Assembly: GCA_002926195.1 (NCBI GenBank)
Contig: MZXQ01000326.1
Coordinates: 8,390-14,616 of the forward strand
From: Candidatus Methanomarinus sp. HR1
Lineage (GTDB): Archaea; Halobacteriota; Methanosarcinia; Methanosarcinales; Methanocomedenaceae
DNA length: 6,227 nt
Reading direction: 5' to 3'
Under the pieces are notes generated by a model. That model did no database searches. It was not told the DNA's origin and was given only the letters and a program-made list of their open reading frames with translations. The first letter of the stretch is position 1. Each line of letters begins with the position of its first letter. The translations under genes and the position numbers were made by a program. Of this stretch, positions 1 to 6,050 are shown piece by piece.

Positions 1-2
1 CC

Positions 3-179
3 ATCAAGGAACTGATCAGGATTAACCCTGATGTAAGAGGAATAGTATCAAGTGGTTATTCCAATGATGCAATAATGGCAAATTATAGACAATATGGCTT
101 TAGCGGAGTAATCAGCAAACCATATAGACCTGATGATCTGGTTAGGATCGTGCAGGATGTGCTCAATTCATCTAAATAG
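3..179 (+). CDS. C-terminal end of a response-regulator receiver (REC) domain protein, partial
   Basis: Only the last 58 codons and the TAG stop (177-179) lie in the window; the gene begins to the left. The visible residues fit the second half of a CheY-like receiver domain: a beta-4 strand ending in SSG (visible residues 16-18, with the switch Ser/Thr), a GYSND turn, the segment YGFSGVISKPY with the conserved Lys of the phosphorylation site (visible residue 39), and a final helix DDLVRIVQDVL. The phospho-accepting Asp would lie upstream of the window. The GYSND...YGFSG..KPY wording is typical of REC domains at the C-terminus of hybrid sensor histidine kinases in methanogens and relatives, so the full gene is probably a hybrid kinase, although a stand-alone regulator cannot be excluded. 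The protein ends right after the REC domain with no output domain. The next gene starts 22 bases downstream on the same strand. Confidence 0.85.
   Translation: MKELIRINPDVRGIVSSGYSNDAIMANYRQYGFSGVISKPYRPDDLVRIVQDVLNSSK
171..178 (+). promoter_or_regulatory. Possible TATA box for the EamA transporter (leaderless)
   Basis: TCTAAATA differs by one base from the archaeal box A form TTTAAATA. Its centre lies about 27 bases before ATG 202, the spacing at which archaeal transcription would start at or next to the ATG itself. This fits the absence of a Shine-Dalgarno site before 202. The box overlaps the last codons and stop of the receiver gene. The match is short and AT-rich, so chance is a real alternative. 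Confidence 0.3.
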
Positions 180-201
180 TATTAATATCCTCTATCCATT
201 C

Positions 202-1095
202 ATGTTCTCATCCTCCCTTAAAGGCTACTTGCAGGTTGCAACAGCATCAATTCTTTTTGGCCTTATCGGGATATTTATAACCCTGATCACCCGAATGCCC
301 CTGCCTTCTATTATCTTCTACCGGCTTCTGATCGGACTTGGTGGCATTATACTCTTTCTGGTATGCTGCAGCAAGCTCAATGAACTGCGCTTAAATAAAA
401 AAAAGCCCTACCTCTTCCTGCTGGGTTTATTTCAGGCGACCACCATGCTCTTTTATTTCTTCTCAGTTAAAAATACCACAGTCTCTATTGCCGTACTTTT
501 GCTATATACTGCCCCAATATATGTCACTATCCTGTCTCCATTGTTATTAAAAGAGTCTATCACCGGACATAGCCTATCTGCACTTATTTTGTCCATAATA
601 GGGGTCATTCTTATTGTCCGGCCCGGCATTGTATTTCAGGATACGGATAGTATATATATACTCGGACTGGGTGCCGGATTGATATCAGGTATGTTCTATG
701 CCTGTGTGATTATATTATCAAGATATCTGAGGGACTCTTATACAGGTACGGCACAGGCCACATGGGGAACAATGATAATCCTGGTCATCTTTTTACCTTA
801 TTCTACTTCAGTATCCTATGAAGTGCTGCTTGATAATCTGCATCTGCTCATACTCCTTGGTCTTCTTCCAACCGCTGTAGGTTCAATTCTTTTTCTTAAT
901 GGTATTATGCATATCAAAGCCCAGAATGCCAGCATCATCGGATTGCTTGAACCGGTTAGTGCTGTGATCTTCGCCTTTATTATACTTGACCAATCTATTA
1001 GTATGACTACTCTAATAGGTGGAGTGTTGATATTATTAAGTGCATTAATTCTCAGTATGGAACGACCTGTAAAAGATATTCAGGATATGGCTTAA
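202..1095 (+). CDS. EamA/DMT-superfamily membrane transporter (10 TM)
   Basis: A 297-residue integral membrane protein of the drug/metabolite transporter superfamily, made of two EamA repeats (about residues 8-140 and 152-286), each with five hydrophobic segments. Family-typical features are the LLLYTAPIYV segment (99-108) closing helix 4 of repeat 1 and the LLEPVSA motif (248-254) in repeat 2. There is no signal peptide or soluble domain, and the length is normal for the family. I chose ATG 202 because the first helix follows directly (GYLQVATASILFG from residue 8). The same frame is open from ATG 133 and ATG 157, but those starts would run into the upstream receiver gene and add a non-homologous polar leader. 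No Shine-Dalgarno site precedes 202; a TATA-like box 27 bases upstream suggests a leaderless transcript. Members export amino acids or other metabolites or take up small solutes; the substrate cannot be read from the sequence. It converges on the aro operon. Confidence 0.85.
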   Translation: MFSSSLKGYLQVATASILFGLIGIFITLITRMPLPSIIFYRLLIGLGGIILFLVCCSKLNELRLNKKKPYLFLLGLFQATTMLFYFFSVKNTTVSIAVLLLYTAPIYVTILSPLLLKESITGHSLSALILSIIGVILIVRPGIVFQDTDSIYILGLGAGLISGMFYACVIILSRYLRDSYTGTAQATWGTMIILVIFLPYSTSVSYEVLLDNLHLLILLGLLPTAVGSILFLNGIMHIKAQNASIIGLLEPVSAVIFAFIILDQSISMTTLIGGVLILLSALILSMERPVKDIQDMA

Positions 1096-1101
1096 AAAAA
1101 A
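1094..1101 (-). terminator. Oligo-T terminator of the aro operon (minus strand)
   Basis: The plus strand carries eight A residues, so minus-strand transcripts read eight T in a row about 58 bases past the tyrA stop. Archaeal RNA polymerase terminates at such T tracts without needing a hairpin, and no convincing stem is seen before it. The tract includes the last two bases of the TAA stop of the convergent EamA gene. No comparable T tract serves the plus-strand transcript in the 64-base gap 1096-1159. Confidence 0.45.
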
Positions 1102-1159
1102 TTCTTCAATAACTTGCATATTAACAGTTTACAGATCACACATGAAGTATCCCTGCCCT

Positions 1160-2467
1160 TTACCGTATAGTACACCCTATACCTACTAACAGGTCATTGA
1201 CATCCCGGTGTACTTTACCAGCATCCATATCCCCCTGTATAGTAACTCTATACGTTACACTGACCCTGCTTTTACTATAACCGTCATAGATATCAATAAT
1301 CTCAACACAGACAATACCTTCCATATGTGAGATAATGTCTTGAATAATCTCCGGAACAGCAGCCTGTGCAATGAGCGCCGATACATCCCTTTGGTGATGA
1401 TCAAGGTTCTTAGTCTTCCAATCGATCAACTCATCGCTATGCAGCAGGCGTATGTTCTCTATCTTAAGTTCAATTTCCCTGCCACTTCGCTCAATGATCA
1501 CAGTCCTGGGTGTTACCTGCTTGATAATACCTATATGTGTCACACCTGAATACTGGTGTCTGAGTCCCCGTTCACATCCGATAGACCTGATCAATTCCTC
1601 AAATTCAGCGATCCCGGCATTGATGAGCTTATCAGAGCGTCCCAGTGCAGCCTCAGTATCACCAAAGTGTATGGCAGCACGCCTCATTATATCTGCAAAA
1701 CCTGCAATGTCGCCTGATTTTACTGTATCTGAGATATCCTTACAGACTTTCATATAAACACTATGTACTGTTTCTACTTCAGGGTTCATCTGGATCATAG
1801 CATACAAATACGGGTTCTGTGCCAGTATCCTGCCAGTAAAATCCACCATGATCGCATATACAGGACTCATGAAACTTCTGGACTTTGATACATCAAAGTC
1901 CAGTTGCGCCATAGCAGAACCAATAGAAATGTATGCAAAATGCGTAAGACCCTGAACAACAGCCATCATACGATCATGCTCAATCGCTGTGGTCACTTCA
2001 ATATGTGCTCCTGCATCCTCATAGAGAGAACGAATGATCGGAGTCCAGTGTTCGCACCTCCCATCTACCGGTACCAGGATAACTGTCTGTCCATGCAGAT
2101 CAGGAATCGTAGGTCCGAACATAGGATGTGTACCCAGCAATTCCACGCCTTTTGGCGCATACTGCTGCATAACACTGACCGGACCGGTCTTTACAGAAGT
2201 GATATCCATCAACAGACTTCCTTTTTTCATTTTAGGTGCTACTTGAGCGATCACCTGTTCAGTGAGATTAATAGGAACTGATATCATAACAGCATCTGAT
2301 AAGGGTATTTCCTCGTCCGGATCATCTGCAAAATACACACCCAGCTCTAATGCAATATCCCTTCTTGCATTAGCACCCCAGACCGTTACCTCCCATCCAT
2401 GATCCTTATAGAACCGGGTGAACCACTGCCCTGTTTCCCCTGTTCCGCCAATGATCAGGATCTTCAT
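1160..2467 (-). CDS. tyrA: Prephenate dehydrogenase, archaeal long form with C-terminal extension
   Basis: A 435-residue cytoplasmic enzyme that oxidatively decarboxylates prephenate to 4-hydroxyphenylpyruvate in tyrosine synthesis. Visible parts are an N-terminal Rossmann fold with a GGTGETG nucleotide loop (residues 7-13), the GTHPMFGP motif (112-119) with the catalytic-type His114, and VVQGLTHFAY (170-179) with His176 in the helical prephenate-binding domain, which runs to about 300. Residues 304-350 form a beta-rich linker, and about 366-435 resemble a ferredoxin-fold anticodon-binding domain. The length fits the long archaeal TyrA group, whereas bacterial monofunctional enzymes are much shorter. 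No chorismate mutase or prephenate dehydratase domain is fused. Start: ATG 2467 opens directly on the Rossmann strand MKILIIGG and follows AAAGGCGGT; an upstream ATG at 2566 in the same frame would lie inside aroE. It is the last gene of the operon, 10 bases after the aroE stop. The end of strand beta-2 (residues 30-36) lacks an acidic residue and carries Arg35 and Arg36, hinting at NADP preference. Confidence 0.92.
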   Translation of the reverse strand: MKILIIGGTGETGQWFTRFYKDHGWEVTVWGANARRDIALELGVYFADDPDEEIPLSDAVMISVPINLTEQVIAQVAPKMKKGSLLMDITSVKTGPVSVMQQYAPKGVELLGTHPMFGPTIPDLHGQTVILVPVDGRCEHWTPIIRSLYEDAGAHIEVTTAIEHDRMMAVVQGLTHFAYISIGSAMAQLDFDVSKSRSFMSPVYAIMVDFTGRILAQNPYLYAMIQMNPEVETVHSVYMKVCKDISDTVKSGDIAGFADIMRRAAIHFGDTEAALGRSDKLINAGIAEFEELIRSIGCERGLRHQYSGVTHIGIIKQVTPRTVIIERSGREIELKIENIRLLHSDELIDWKTKNLDHHQRDVSALIAQAAVPEIIQDIISHMEGIVCVEIIDIYDGYSKSRVSVTYRVTIQGDMDAGKVHRDVNDLLVGIGCTIR

Positions 2468-2477
2468 AATACCGCCT

Positions 2478-3305
2478 TTACTGTTTATTAAGCACGTCTC
2501 TGACTGCCTGCTCCATGACATCAACAGGAGGTGTGATACCGGTCCATATCCTGAAACTCTCAGCACCCTGCAGTGTCAGCATCCTGATACCATCAATAGT
2601 AATAGCATTAGCTTTGTTACCTTCTTGCAAGAACATGGTCTCAAGTGGACTATATACCAGATCAAAAACAACCTGTCCCTTATGCATCATATCTGCAGTT
2701 ACCAGGGTATTATTAATATCGGGATACATTCCTACTGAAGTAGTATTGATCAAAATATCAGACTCAGCTACCTGTCTGGTAATGTCCTCAAGACCACAGG
2801 CACATGCCTTTCCAACACGGGACACATTCCTGGCTAATGTAATTGCCCGTTCTACTGTCCTGTTGGCTATGGTAACATAGGCTTTGTGTTTTGCCAGTTG
2901 GAACGCAACAGCTCTGGCAGCACCTCCTGCGCCCAGTATCAGTATATGGCTGTTCGGGATTACACAACCTTCCAATGTCAATGCATTCATTGCCCCTATA
3001 CCATCAGTATTATGTCCGATCACCGTATCATGTCGAAATTCAATAGTATTTACTGCTCCGATAGCTTCACAAAGCGGATCAGGATCAATAAAATCAAGTG
3101 CCGTTTCCTTTAACGGTATAGTGAGGTTCAAGCCTCCGAAACCCATGGCTTTAGCTCCCATAATAGCATCGCCAAGATTACTTTGAATAACCCTGAACTT
3201 ATGATACTCACAATCCATACCCAATTTCGCATAAGCAGCATTATGCATCACAGGAGACAGGCTGTGTCCCACAGGGTCTCCGTAAACTGCATATATTGTC
3301 TTCAT
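2478..3305 (-). CDS. aroE: Shikimate dehydrogenase (NADP+)
   Basis: A 275-residue cytoplasmic enzyme that reduces 3-dehydroshikimate to shikimate with NADPH; the length is normal for the family. The shikimate-binding SLSPVMHN motif (residues 15-22, Ser15 and Ser17), NLTIPLKE (60-67) with catalytic Lys66, and NTDGIG (99-104) with catalytic Asp101 mark the substrate domain. The cofactor domain has the GAGGAAR loop (125-131) and NRT at 148-150, the usual NADP phosphate-binding motif. LTLQGAESF near 244-252 carries the conserved Gln246. Compared with the common NVTIPHK form, the loop reads NLTIPLK, a mild change that keeps the Lys. The start ATG 3305 overlaps the aroD stop as ATGA, with GAGGT (3316-3312) six bases upstream inside the end of aroD, so translation is probably coupled. 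All key residues are present and the gene looks intact. Its last bases carry the ribosome-binding region of tyrA. Confidence 0.96.
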   Translation of the reverse strand: MKTIYAVYGDPVGHSLSPVMHNAAYAKLGMDCEYHKFRVIQSNLGDAIMGAKAMGFGGLNLTIPLKETALDFIDPDPLCEAIGAVNTIEFRHDTVIGHNTDGIGAMNALTLEGCVIPNSHILILGAGGAARAVAFQLAKHKAYVTIANRTVERAITLARNVSRVGKACACGLEDITRQVAESDILINTTSVGMYPDINNTLVTADMMHKGQVVFDLVYSPLETMFLQEGNKANAITIDGIRMLTLQGAESFRIWTGITPPVDVMEQAVRDVLNKQ

Positions 3306-3994
3306 ACCAGTACCTCTATCATATTTCGCAGATCATCGATCCTTATCTGGCCAGGTGCTACAGCCTCATTAACTGACCCATAGGTAAGTACAGAGCCATA
3401 TATGGGTGCCGCAACCCTGGTATGACTCCCAAGTTTTCCCATTGCAATGGTGCATACAGGGAAATTTACTTCTTGTGTGACCTTAAGAAGGTTCAGTGTA
3501 TCAATACTGCTTTTAGGAGTTACTGCAAGTTTGGGGATATCTGCCCCCGCATCCCTTGCCTGTTCCAGTATAGCCAGCATATTGCCTGGAGTAGTCTTAA
3601 AATCATGTGAAGAAATGATCACCGTCTTATTAGCAAAACGTGCAGATTCTATCACAATATCCTTCATAGAAGATGATAGTTCCACATCCACGCAATCAGC
3701 CTGTGATATAGCAGAATTAAGCAATTCTATTCGCTTCGATTCACTGCCTTCCCAATGTCCACCTTCATCTCTGGTGCGATTAGTAACAATTATAGGAAGC
3801 TTGAATTGTGATTTTAATTGATCTAATAGATCATTCAATTCCCCTGCATCCATTATACCTAAAAGATCTATCCTTAGTTCCAGAATGTCAGCTCCCATTG
3901 ACCTTGCCTTATTGGCAGTGTCAATAGCGTCCGTATCAATAACAGCAACAATCCCTGGCCTGGTGCTAAGGTCACATTGTCCGATCCGTACCAT
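3302..3994 (-). CDS. aroD: 3-dehydroquinate dehydratase, type I
   Basis: A 230-residue cytoplasmic enzyme that dehydrates 3-dehydroquinate to 3-dehydroshikimate through a Schiff base on a TIM barrel. Type I hallmarks are ELRID (39-43), TNRTRDEGG (71-79), the catalytic-type His130 in SSHDF, and Lys155 in IPKLAV as the Schiff-base residue. AMGKLGSHTRV (184-194), with Ser190 and Arg193, and Gln216 near the C-terminus match the substrate-binding end of the barrel. The length is normal for the compact archaeal form, which stands alone rather than fused to AroE as in plants. ATG 3994 is the only plausible start: the frame has no other ATG, GTG or TTG between the aroB' stop region and this point. 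Its only Shine-Dalgarno-like bases, AGGA at 3998-3995, abut the ATG, which is unusually close. The gap to the upstream aroB' is 14 bases, and the stop overlaps the aroE start by 4. Confidence 0.96.
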   Translation of the reverse strand: MVRIGQCDLSTRPGIVAVIDTDAIDTANKARSMGADILELRIDLLGIMDAGELNDLLDQLKSQFKLPIIVTNRTRDEGGHWEGSESKRIELLNSAISQADCVDVELSSSMKDIVIESARFANKTVIISSHDFKTTPGNMLAILEQARDAGADIPKLAVTPKSSIDTLNLLKVTQEVNFPVCTIAMGKLGSHTRVAAPIYGSVLTYGSVNEAVAPGQIRIDDLRNMIEVLV

Positions 3995-4008
3995 TCCTGT
4001 ATACCGTA

Positions 4009-5154
4009 TTATTTCTCGATAATGGTCTCTTCGATCTTCATACCAAAATGCCGGGCCGTATCTTCATAAGAGACCAGTATTTCATCCCCTTCCTGTAAAG
4101 CAGTTACTGCAATGGGTGTGCCATCTTTATCTACCAGTTTAATAGTCTCGGCATTCTGCAATATTGTGGATATCAGCACATCATTAATTTCTGCTTCAAC
4201 CAGCATCATAGGCCTTTTTTCGATCTTTACACGACCTACAATGGCAGTTCTTTGCTGTCCACTTGCATCGATGATTGTTACCTCATCTCCGGCACCCAGT
4301 TCGGAAAGATATTGGGTCTTTTCCCCTATTTTAATGTAAGCATGTACAGCTCCTGCATTAACTCGAAATGGTCTGGCAGCTACATAAGGACTGTCTTCTG
4401 ATTCGGAATGTATCAGGAACATACCATTGGACTGGCTACCCACCAGCATTCCTTCACCTACGCTCATTAACGAGCATGTATCCACACATACTCTATCGCC
4501 CATGCCTAATGGTTTTACTTTTGTGACTGTAGCTATACCTAAACTGGTCTCCTCTACACTGCTCATTTCAACAACCTGCATTGTCCGTTTGATCTCTGAG
4601 AGGTCATCCGTATCCAGTAGTACTCCATGAGAACCATGTTCCAATGTTTTAAATGCAATTTCAGTTTCCTGGGCATCCTTTACCCCTGATATGATCTCTA
4701 CATCAAGCTCCTGGAGAGCTGCTATCAGGTTCTCAAGCGGAATGACTTTCCAGTCCGTACCTACTACTATTATGTAGTCACATACTTTACCCAATTCTGC
4801 AGCAAACTCTTCGTATTGTTTATCCTTAATAACCACGTATCCGGCAATGGTCAGTCCCTTCTCTTTTAACTGCAGTGCCAGGTTAATATCCCTGCTTCCT
4901 GAAAAATCAACTGGCAGGGGATGCATACCATCCCCTTCACTATTTTTACCAATTACATAAACATCTGCACTGCCTTCTCCTTCTCTTTCAAAAGCAGCTA
5001 CCTTGATAGTACCCAGTTCCTTAACCCTGGCAATATCCTCTTCATTAACAAGAACAAAGTCAACTCCGGATTCAAGTCCGGTAGTTATCTTCTGTTTCCG
5101 ATCATCCCATGCTCCCGTATCTGCTTTTATCCATACGGTCTTCTTATCTTTCAC
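4009..5154 (-). CDS. aroB': 3-dehydroquinate synthase II (ADH-dependent)
   Basis: A 381-residue cytoplasmic enzyme of the MJ1249 type (EC 1.4.1.24). It uses NAD+ to deaminate the amino sugar acid made by AroA' and cyclises it to 3-dehydroquinate, replacing bacterial AroB. The family is recognised from the N-terminal VWIKAD segment (7-12), DWKVIPLENLIA (134-145), GDRVCVDTCSLM (219-230), GEGMLVGSQSNGMFLIHSES (233-252) and RPFRVNAGAVHAYI (261-274); the last three form its most conserved block. It is unrelated in sequence to classical AroB. The start is GTG at 5154: the frame opens MKDKKTVWIK as expected for the family, and a strong GGAGG (5166-5162) lies seven bases before it. The GTG overlaps the aroA' stop as GTGA, which suggests translational coupling and matched amounts of the two pathway-specific enzymes. 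Length and motifs look complete. Confidence 0.96.
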   Translation of the reverse strand: MKDKKTVWIKADTGAWDDRKQKITTGLESGVDFVLVNEEDIARVKELGTIKVAAFEREGEGSADVYVIGKNSEGDGMHPLPVDFSGSRDINLALQLKEKGLTIAGYVVIKDKQYEEFAAELGKVCDYIIVVGTDWKVIPLENLIAALQELDVEIISGVKDAQETEIAFKTLEHGSHGVLLDTDDLSEIKRTMQVVEMSSVEETSLGIATVTKVKPLGMGDRVCVDTCSLMSVGEGMLVGSQSNGMFLIHSESEDSPYVAARPFRVNAGAVHAYIKIGEKTQYLSELGAGDEVTIIDASGQQRTAIVGRVKIEKRPMMLVEAEINDVLISTILQNAETIKLVDKDGTPIAVTALQEGDEILVSYEDTARHFGMKIEETIIEK

Positions 5155-5948
5155 GCCAGTTCCTCCAGAGCTTCTTCTACGCTTGCATTCTTATGTGCGA
5201 TCTTCGTAATAGCCCTGGTCATCTTTGTAGGATTCGGATGTTGAAATACATTTCGACCTATAGCTACGCCGCGTCCACCTGCATCTATACATCCGCGTAT
5301 CATTTCTAAGAACTCCGTATCAGTATCTGTCTTTGGTCCGCCTGCCATAACCACAGGTACAGGACAACCTTTTACTACATCTTTGAAAGTATCGGGGTCA
5401 CCTGTATAGTTGGTCTTGATCACATCAGCGCCCAGTTCTGCTCCTGCCCTGGCTACATGTGCAACCAGTTCCGGATCATTGGAATCCTTTATATTATTTC
5501 CTCTTGGATACATCATTGCCAGAAGTGGCATACCCCAGTAGTCGCAGGATTCTGCTACAATACCCAGTTTCTCAAGCTGGTCGGATTCTGTTTCACTGCC
5601 TACATTGATGTGAACACTTACAGCATCAGCACCCAATTTAATGGTTTCTTCAACTGTGCATACCTGAACCTTATCGTTCGGGTCAGGACCCAGTGCAGTA
5701 GATGCACTCATATGGATTATAAGACCTATATCACTACCGTAGCCGCGATGGCCGTGCTTTGCCATACCTTTCTGGAGCAGAACTGCATTGGCCCCGCCCT
5801 CTGCTACTTTATTCACCATTTTAGGAAGGTCTACCAATCCTGTTACCGGACCTACCGAGATACCATGGTCCATGGGAATGATCACCATATTGCGGCTTTC
5901 TCTATCCATTATACGCTCTATTCTAATACTCTTACCAATTTCTGACAT
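5151..5948 (-). CDS. aroA': 2-amino-3,7-dideoxy-D-threo-hept-6-ulosonate (ADH) synthase
   Basis: A 265-residue class I aldolase-fold enzyme (EC 2.2.1.10) that makes a transaldol transfer from 6-deoxy-5-ketofructose 1-phosphate to L-aspartate semialdehyde. This is the first committed step of the archaeal aromatic pathway. Residues matching the studied Methanocaldococcus enzyme MJ0400 are Asp27 in PMDHG (25-29), Tyr147 in MMYPRG (145-150) and the Schiff-base Lys178 in VIKTNYTGD (176-184); all three sit at the same offset of six from Asp33, Tyr153 and Lys184 as I recall them. MAGGPKTDTD (201-210) and GGRGVAIGRNVFQ (224-236) form the phosphate-binding end of the barrel. Close relatives are archaeal class I fructose-bisphosphate aldolases, and automatic annotation often confuses the two, but the adjoining aroB' settles the role. 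ATG 5948 follows AAGGTGA with four bases between. It is the first gene of the operon, behind a TATA box and a possible operator. Confidence 0.95.
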   Translation of the reverse strand: MSEIGKSIRIERIMDRESRNMVIIPMDHGISVGPVTGLVDLPKMVNKVAEGGANAVLLQKGMAKHGHRGYGSDIGLIIHMSASTALGPDPNDKVQVCTVEETIKLGADAVSVHINVGSETESDQLEKLGIVAESCDYWGMPLLAMMYPRGNNIKDSNDPELVAHVARAGAELGADVIKTNYTGDPDTFKDVVKGCPVPVVMAGGPKTDTDTEFLEMIRGCIDAGGRGVAIGRNVFQHPNPTKMTRAITKIAHKNASVEEALEELA

Positions 5949-5952
5949 GAAT

Positions 5953-5959
5953 TCACCTT
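5953..5959 (-). promoter_or_regulatory. Shine-Dalgarno site of aroA'
   Basis: AAGGTGA on the minus strand contains GGTGA, an exact complement to the UCACC of the archaeal 16S rRNA tail. It lies four bases before ATG 5948 and supports that start for the operon's first gene, implying a short 5' leader rather than a leaderless transcript. Confidence 0.75.
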
Positions 5960-5961
5960 AT

Positions 5962-5995
5962 CGTGATAGTATGTGACATAGTAGCATGATAGTAT
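5962..5995 (-). repeat. Three phased ACTAT direct repeats, possible operator
   Basis: On the minus strand ACTAT starts at 5993, 5982 and 5970, at 11- and 12-base intervals, close to one helical turn. The outer two copies are part of an identical nine-base word ATACTATCA (5995-5987 and 5972-5964). The middle copy runs into an 11-base palindrome TATGT-C-ACATA (5980-5970). The array begins inside the TATA box and covers the predicted transcription start, where a bound protein would block TBP or RNA polymerase. That it is an operator is inferred from position and spacing only. Confidence 0.45.
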
Positions 5996-6000
5996 ATAAG
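5993..6000 (-). promoter_or_regulatory. TATA box of the aro operon
   Basis: CTTATATA on the minus strand fits the archaeal box A consensus YTTATATA. About 25 bases downstream is the likely transcription start, near 5970-5972, giving a leader of roughly 23 bases that contains the GGTGA ribosome site. It is the best such match in the 102-base gap between the F/TadC-like gene and aroA'. No clear purine-rich BRE precedes it. Confidence 0.65.
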
Positions 6001-6050
6001 CATATCGATTCACTTTATTGTACTACTCTGCAAGTGTAATTTGGATACCA

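Noticed and set aside
133..201. Earlier starts of the EamA gene at ATG 133 or 157
   Set aside because: Both overlap the conserved end of the receiver domain gene and add a polar leader not expected in the family; the first membrane helix begins right after ATG 202.
649..662. Perfect 14-base palindrome AGTATATATATACT, which also looks like a TATA box
   Set aside because: It encodes DSIYIL in the loop and helix of the transporter and no gene starts downstream at the right distance; alternating AT readily gives palindromes by chance.
1096..1159. Possible small RNA or hairpin in the convergent gap
   Set aside because: I found no stable inverted repeat, promoter-like box or open frame with a ribosome site in these 64 bases beyond the oligo-T tract at its left edge.
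2468..2566. Upstream in-frame extension of tyrA to ATG 2566
   Set aside because: The extra 33 residues lie almost wholly inside the end of aroE in another frame and precede a perfect Rossmann N-terminus at ATG 2467 with its own ribosome site.
5457..5945. Long plus-strand open frame opposite aroA'
   Set aside because: Its translation has no recognisable motif and is rich in Cys, His and Tyr as antisense shadows often are; the minus strand carries a complete conserved enzyme. The same holds for the other plus-strand frames between 1340 and 5976.
5151..5948. Reading the first operon gene as a class I fructose-bisphosphate aldolase (DhnA family)
   Set aside because: The fold and Schiff-base Lys are shared, but the gene is translationally coupled to dehydroquinate synthase II and the residues match ADH synthase MJ0400, so the aromatic role is far better supported.
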